A stretch of 64,000 bases of DNA from Fibrobacterota bacterium. GTDB lineage: Bacteria > Fibrobacterota > Fibrobacteria > UBA11236. Positions within the stretch are counted from its first letter, which is position 1. Each line of letters begins with the position of its first letter. Location of the stretch: NCBI GenBank assembly GCA_028287465.1, contig JAQBPO010000031.1:1-64000 (forward strand), in the 5' to 3' direction. Shown piece by piece: positions 61,305 to 64,000 of this stretch. The position numbers and the translations under genes are program-made. The notes under the pieces were generated by a model. That model had not been told where the DNA came from and did not search any database. It saw nothing but the letters and a program-made list of their open reading frames with translations.

Positions 61305-62546
61305 CTACGGCGCCAATCTCCCCAGGGTCATCCCCTCCAGGTACACGTCATCCAATTCCAACAGGACCGTATCCCCGCCCGTCGAGGACGGATACGAGGC
61401 CTTGAAATCGATCGCGGTCATTTCCTTGGCCGCCTGCTTCCAGGTCCAGGCCTTCAGGGCCGCGGGGGCATTGGGCGTGGGCTTCAGGGAGTCGAGCGTC
61501 ACGGTATACCGGGTCCAGGCCGGGGTCAACGGCTGGATATGGGTGAAGTGGCACGAATCCAGGTAGAGGCGATGCACGGCCTGGGAGGTGAAGCGCACAT
61601 TGATGGTGCCGCTGCCCCTGGCCCAGAAGGAAAGCCGCTGGGCATCGCCGAGATCGTAGGTCCGGCCCTGGGCCGCCTCGCCGATGAAGAACCCGATCAT
61701 GGCGTAGGGATGGGTCAGGACCTTGCTCAGGCCCAAGCGGGCGCGCACGCTCGTGCCGGCATGGGCGCCGCTATCGGAATAGACCTCCAGCTGGTTGGAT
61801 GAGGCGCCGCCCGCGGGCGCATCCGTGGTCCGGTACCACTTCCCGCCGCCGATCAAGGCGCCGAGGGCGGTGCGGTCGAAGCCCTGATCGAAATCATCGA
61901 TCAGGATCCGGGTCAGCCCCACCTGGAAATCCTGTCCCGTAAGGTTGTCCCCGGGTTGGAGGACCATGGCGCGGGCCATGGCCGGCAACCGGGTTTCCCG
62001 GTAATGCATTTCCGCGACCACGGGGAAGGTGCCGGCCGCGATCCCGGCGAAGGCGTATCTGCCGTCCGATCCGATGGCGGCCCGGTAGGTGGATCCGGCG
62101 AGGCGGAGGGACGAGGCCGTCCCCGAATCCGCCGTGACCGTACCGGAAAAGGCGGCGGCGGGAGCGAGGCGGATGGCGCGGGCCGGCGCGCCGGAAGCCG
62201 TATCCACCAGGGCATCGGCCCCGCGTTGGAAGAACCCTTCCCCATCGCGGTCGATTTGGAGGTTGCAGCGCCTGCCCTTAGGGAGGTTCAGGGTGAACCG
62301 GCCGCTATCGTCCGTCACCGCGCTGTCCAGGGCCAGGGCCTTATCATCGATCACATTGGCGAGCCAGAGCGAATCGTCGACCACCAGCACCTTGACGCGC
62401 GCCGCCGGCGAACCGTTCGACAGGGTGACGGCCGCCTTGATCTCCCCGCTGGTGGTTTCCGAGGTGGCGCCCGCCAGGTCCCGTCCCTTTTCGAAACAGC
62501 CGCTTAGGGAGAGGATGGCCGCGCATGCGAGGAGTTTGCCGTTCAC
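61305..62546 (-). CDS. Lipoprotein with CBM11/CIA30-like domain
   Basis: 413 residues from GTG 62546; an in-frame TTG nine bases upstream is an alternative. Lipoprotein signal with LSLSGC lipobox. Residues about 25-85 are a carboxypeptidase-regulatory-like domain (IKAAVTLSNGSPAARVKVLVVDD) and a second follows to about 200 (FSGTVTADSGTASSLRLAGSTY). The C-terminal 190 residues (ILIDDFDQGFDRTALGALIGGGKWYRTTDAPAGG ... LSFWARGSGTINVRFTS ... DLVLLELDDVYLEG-like) match carbohydrate-binding CBM11/CIA30-type jelly rolls. Probably a surface glycan-binding lipoprotein. Convergent with ThuA. Confidence 0.75.
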   Translation of the reverse strand: MNGKLLACAAILSLSGCFEKGRDLAGATSETTSGEIKAAVTLSNGSPAARVKVLVVDDSLWLANVIDDKALALDSAVTDDSGRFTLNLPKGRRCNLQIDRDGEGFFQRGADALVDTASGAPARAIRLAPAAAFSGTVTADSGTASSLRLAGSTYRAAIGSDGRYAFAGIAAGTFPVVAEMHYRETRLPAMARAMVLQPGDNLTGQDFQVGLTRILIDDFDQGFDRTALGALIGGGKWYRTTDAPAGGASSNQLEVYSDSGAHAGTSVRARLGLSKVLTHPYAMIGFFIGEAAQGRTYDLGDAQRLSFWARGSGTINVRFTSQAVHRLYLDSCHFTHIQPLTPAWTRYTVTLDSLKPTPNAPAALKAWTWKQAAKEMTAIDFKASYPSSTGGDTVLLELDDVYLEGMTLGRLAP

Positions 62547-62783
62547 GTCATCCAATTTACCCCTTCCGCGGGATTTTTTCCCTCCGAATCGCCCTGGAGG
62601 CCCGGGGTCTTCCGCTTTTTGGGTCCGGATACGGGCTCTTTGCGATGGGAGCGCCCGGGGGAAACATGAGCAAAGCATGAGCGGTAATCCTCCGGGGCGC
62701 CACAATCCGGGGGTTGAGGGGAAATCCCGGAGATAAACTGAAGGCTCCAAGGGTGTGGGGGAACATCGATGGAGGGGAATACC

Positions 62784-64000
62784 ATGAATCCGAAGCTCAT
62801 TACGGCCTTGGCCTTAGGCTTGGCCTGTTTCCGGTCGGCGGGGTCGCAGGTGGCCATCACCTTCCTGGACGCGCAGAAGAATCCCATAGCCGGGGTCGCA
62901 TGCTCCCAGAACGGAGGGCCGTCAGGCGTATCCGACGGTACCGGGAAGGTTACCCTGGACGGGATCGTGGCCCTTCGCGGGCCCGGGGCCGGGACGCGCC
63001 GGGACGTCTCCCTTTCGCGCATCCCCTTGGAACCGGGGGAAAGGGCCCGGGTGACGGTGTCGGACACCAAGGGGCGCAAGGTATTGGATCGCATCCTCTC
63101 CCAGGGGGATCGGTTCGTTTTCGCCCAAGGGACCCAAGGGAGCAGGGGCCTATACTTCGTGGACATCTCCAGTCCCAACCGCACCCTGCGGGGACGGCGC
63201 CTCGATATGGGCGCGGGGGTGGTCTTCGAAGGTATCCGCGCCGCCGGATCGGGGAGCGCCGCCTTCCTCGGCAAGGGCACGGCGGCCATGGCGGACGAAG
63301 CGGTGATCCTGTGCAGCAACGCCGGCTTCGTCACCCAGGTCTACAAGGTGGCCGATGGCTCCAGCCTCACGGTCGATTTCACCAAGCCCAAGCTCGTCCC
63401 CTTGTTCGACGCGGCCGCCACGCCCGAGCCGGAGGTGCATTACGACCGCGGCGACGCCATCATCACCCAATGGGGCGACCGGGCGCGGGACCGGCACGCC
63501 AGGGAGGACCAATTCCAGAGTTACGATCACTACCTGACCCATTACTGGGAGCACCGCACCGCCCGGTACATCCTGACCGATCGCGTCGCCAAGGGCGGCA
63601 ACGGCATCGACGTGTCCTGGGTGACCGAATGGAAGCTGGACAACCTGCCCGAGTTCCGCGCCTGGTATTCCGGCAAGGGCAGCGTGGCCCAATATTACGG
63701 CAATTACGCGCCCCGGTTCGCCAAGGAAGGGCCCGGCACCTACGACAAGGACCACAGGAAGATCAGCGATCAGGGGACCCAGTACAAGTACACCTACACC
63801 ATCACCTCGGCGATCGGCCTGGACGGGTCGGAGCGCCCCCTGGCCGTTGGCCAGTCCATGGAAATCGAAGCCAGCCAATTCCTGGACGCGCCTCCGGTCG
63901 GCCGCGACAACTATTACGGGACGGTGTTCCTCTACGAGGTCGGCACCGGGGGGTTGGTTCCGTGGTACACGGTCGGGGACCATGCGGACCAGACGTCCGA
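62784..64000 (+). CDS. Secreted multidomain di-heme oxidoreductase, paralogue 3, cut by window edge
   Basis: 405 codons visible from ATG 62784 (GGAGGGG site), then the window ends. Signal MNPKLITALALGLACFRSAGSQ. Same architecture start as the two minus-strand paralogues: VAITFLDAQKNPIAGVACSQNGG, SRIPLEPGERARVTVSDTKGRKVL ... SRGLYFVDISSPN, SNAGFVTQVYKVADGSSLTVDF, GDRARDRHAREDQFQSYDHYLTHYW, and YYGTVFLYEVGTGGLVPWY. The heme region lies beyond 64000. Its presence 25 kb away on the other strand suggests dispersed duplication. Confidence 0.87.
   Translation, partial: MNPKLITALALGLACFRSAGSQVAITFLDAQKNPIAGVACSQNGGPSGVSDGTGKVTLDGIVALRGPGAGTRRDVSLSRIPLEPGERARVTVSDTKGRKVLDRILSQGDRFVFAQGTQGSRGLYFVDISSPNRTLRGRRLDMGAGVVFEGIRAAGSGSAAFLGKGTAAMADEAVILCSNAGFVTQVYKVADGSSLTVDFTKPKLVPLFDAAATPEPEVHYDRGDAIITQWGDRARDRHAREDQFQSYDHYLTHYWEHRTARYILTDRVAKGGNGIDVSWVTEWKLDNLPEFRAWYSGKGSVAQYYGNYAPRFAKEGPGTYDKDHRKISDQGTQYKYTYTITSAIGLDGSERPLAVGQSMEIEASQFLDAPPVGRDNYYGTVFLYEVGTGGLVPWYTVGDHADQTS

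Noticed and set aside
1-64000. rRNA, tRNA or tmRNA genes
   Set aside because: No conserved rRNA segments and no T-loop GGTTCGAATCC-type signature with flanking acceptor stem were seen.

Overview
The window is about 64 kb of G+C-rich bacterial DNA with dense, mostly short-spaced genes, clear Shine-Dalgarno sites and many 4-base start/stop overlaps. It looks Gram-negative: there are outer-membrane barrel candidates, lipoproteins and a CsgG-family protein. One large secreted protein carries a fibro-slime domain. Several secreted proteins carry modules resembling type IX secretion (Por-type) sorting tails. Together these point to the Fibrobacterota or a nearby FCB-group lineage. That assignment is inference; there is no rRNA, tRNA, transposase, phage gene or CRISPR array in the window.

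Layout. 1-3379: minus-strand envelope operon (outer-membrane barrel protein, CsgG-family protein, two LPP20-like proteins, the last cut by the window edge). 3719-5673: sodium/solute symporter with a tiny membrane partner. 5902-9734: two secreted proteins, the second a fibro-slime/chitobiase-like multidomain protein behind a hairpin-rich leader. 9731-12659: secreted glycosidase-like protein, a receiver-domain pair and a small unknown protein. 12874-14223: PQQ-type sugar dehydrogenase. 14348-22002: phenylalanine/tyrosine catabolic operon (acyl-CoA synthetase, hppD, hmgA, an unknown gene, fahA, phhA). 22287-32113: housekeeping and accessory genes, including a di-heme protein, a caspase-like protease, DbpA helicase, MOSC protein, a DUF2243 pair, two regulators or methyltransferases and an ArsR/SRPBCC pair. 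32186-37686: two paralogous di-heme oxidoreductases, with a third copy entering at the right edge (62784). 38263-40470: amidase-like protein lacking the usual nucleophile, and a COG4705-type membrane protein. 40637-45447: a three-gene cassette (lipoprotein metallophosphoesterase, outer-membrane protein, PAP2 phosphatase) present twice in tandem. 45546-47670: hydrolase, methyltransferase, DUF2277. 47862-64000: a secretome locus with PQQ-type dehydrogenases, a DUF1080/3-keto-glycoside-type protein, a ThuA-type protein, beta-propellers and di-heme proteins, arranged divergently around 52894-53383.

How the genes may work together. The aromatic operon would take phenylalanine to tyrosine (PhhA), then 4-hydroxyphenylpyruvate to homogentisate (HppD), ring cleavage (HmgA) and fumarate plus acetoacetate (FahA). 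The synthetase could activate the acid product, and an unknown protein sits where maleylacetoacetate isomerase would be expected. The right-hand secretome combines sugar-oxidising propellers, keto-sugar-type hydrolases and c-type heme proteins, which suggests periplasmic or surface oxidation of glycosides coupled to electron transfer. The tandem phosphatase cassette looks like an envelope phospholipid or lipid A phosphate-processing module. These last two are the best candidates here for undescribed systems.
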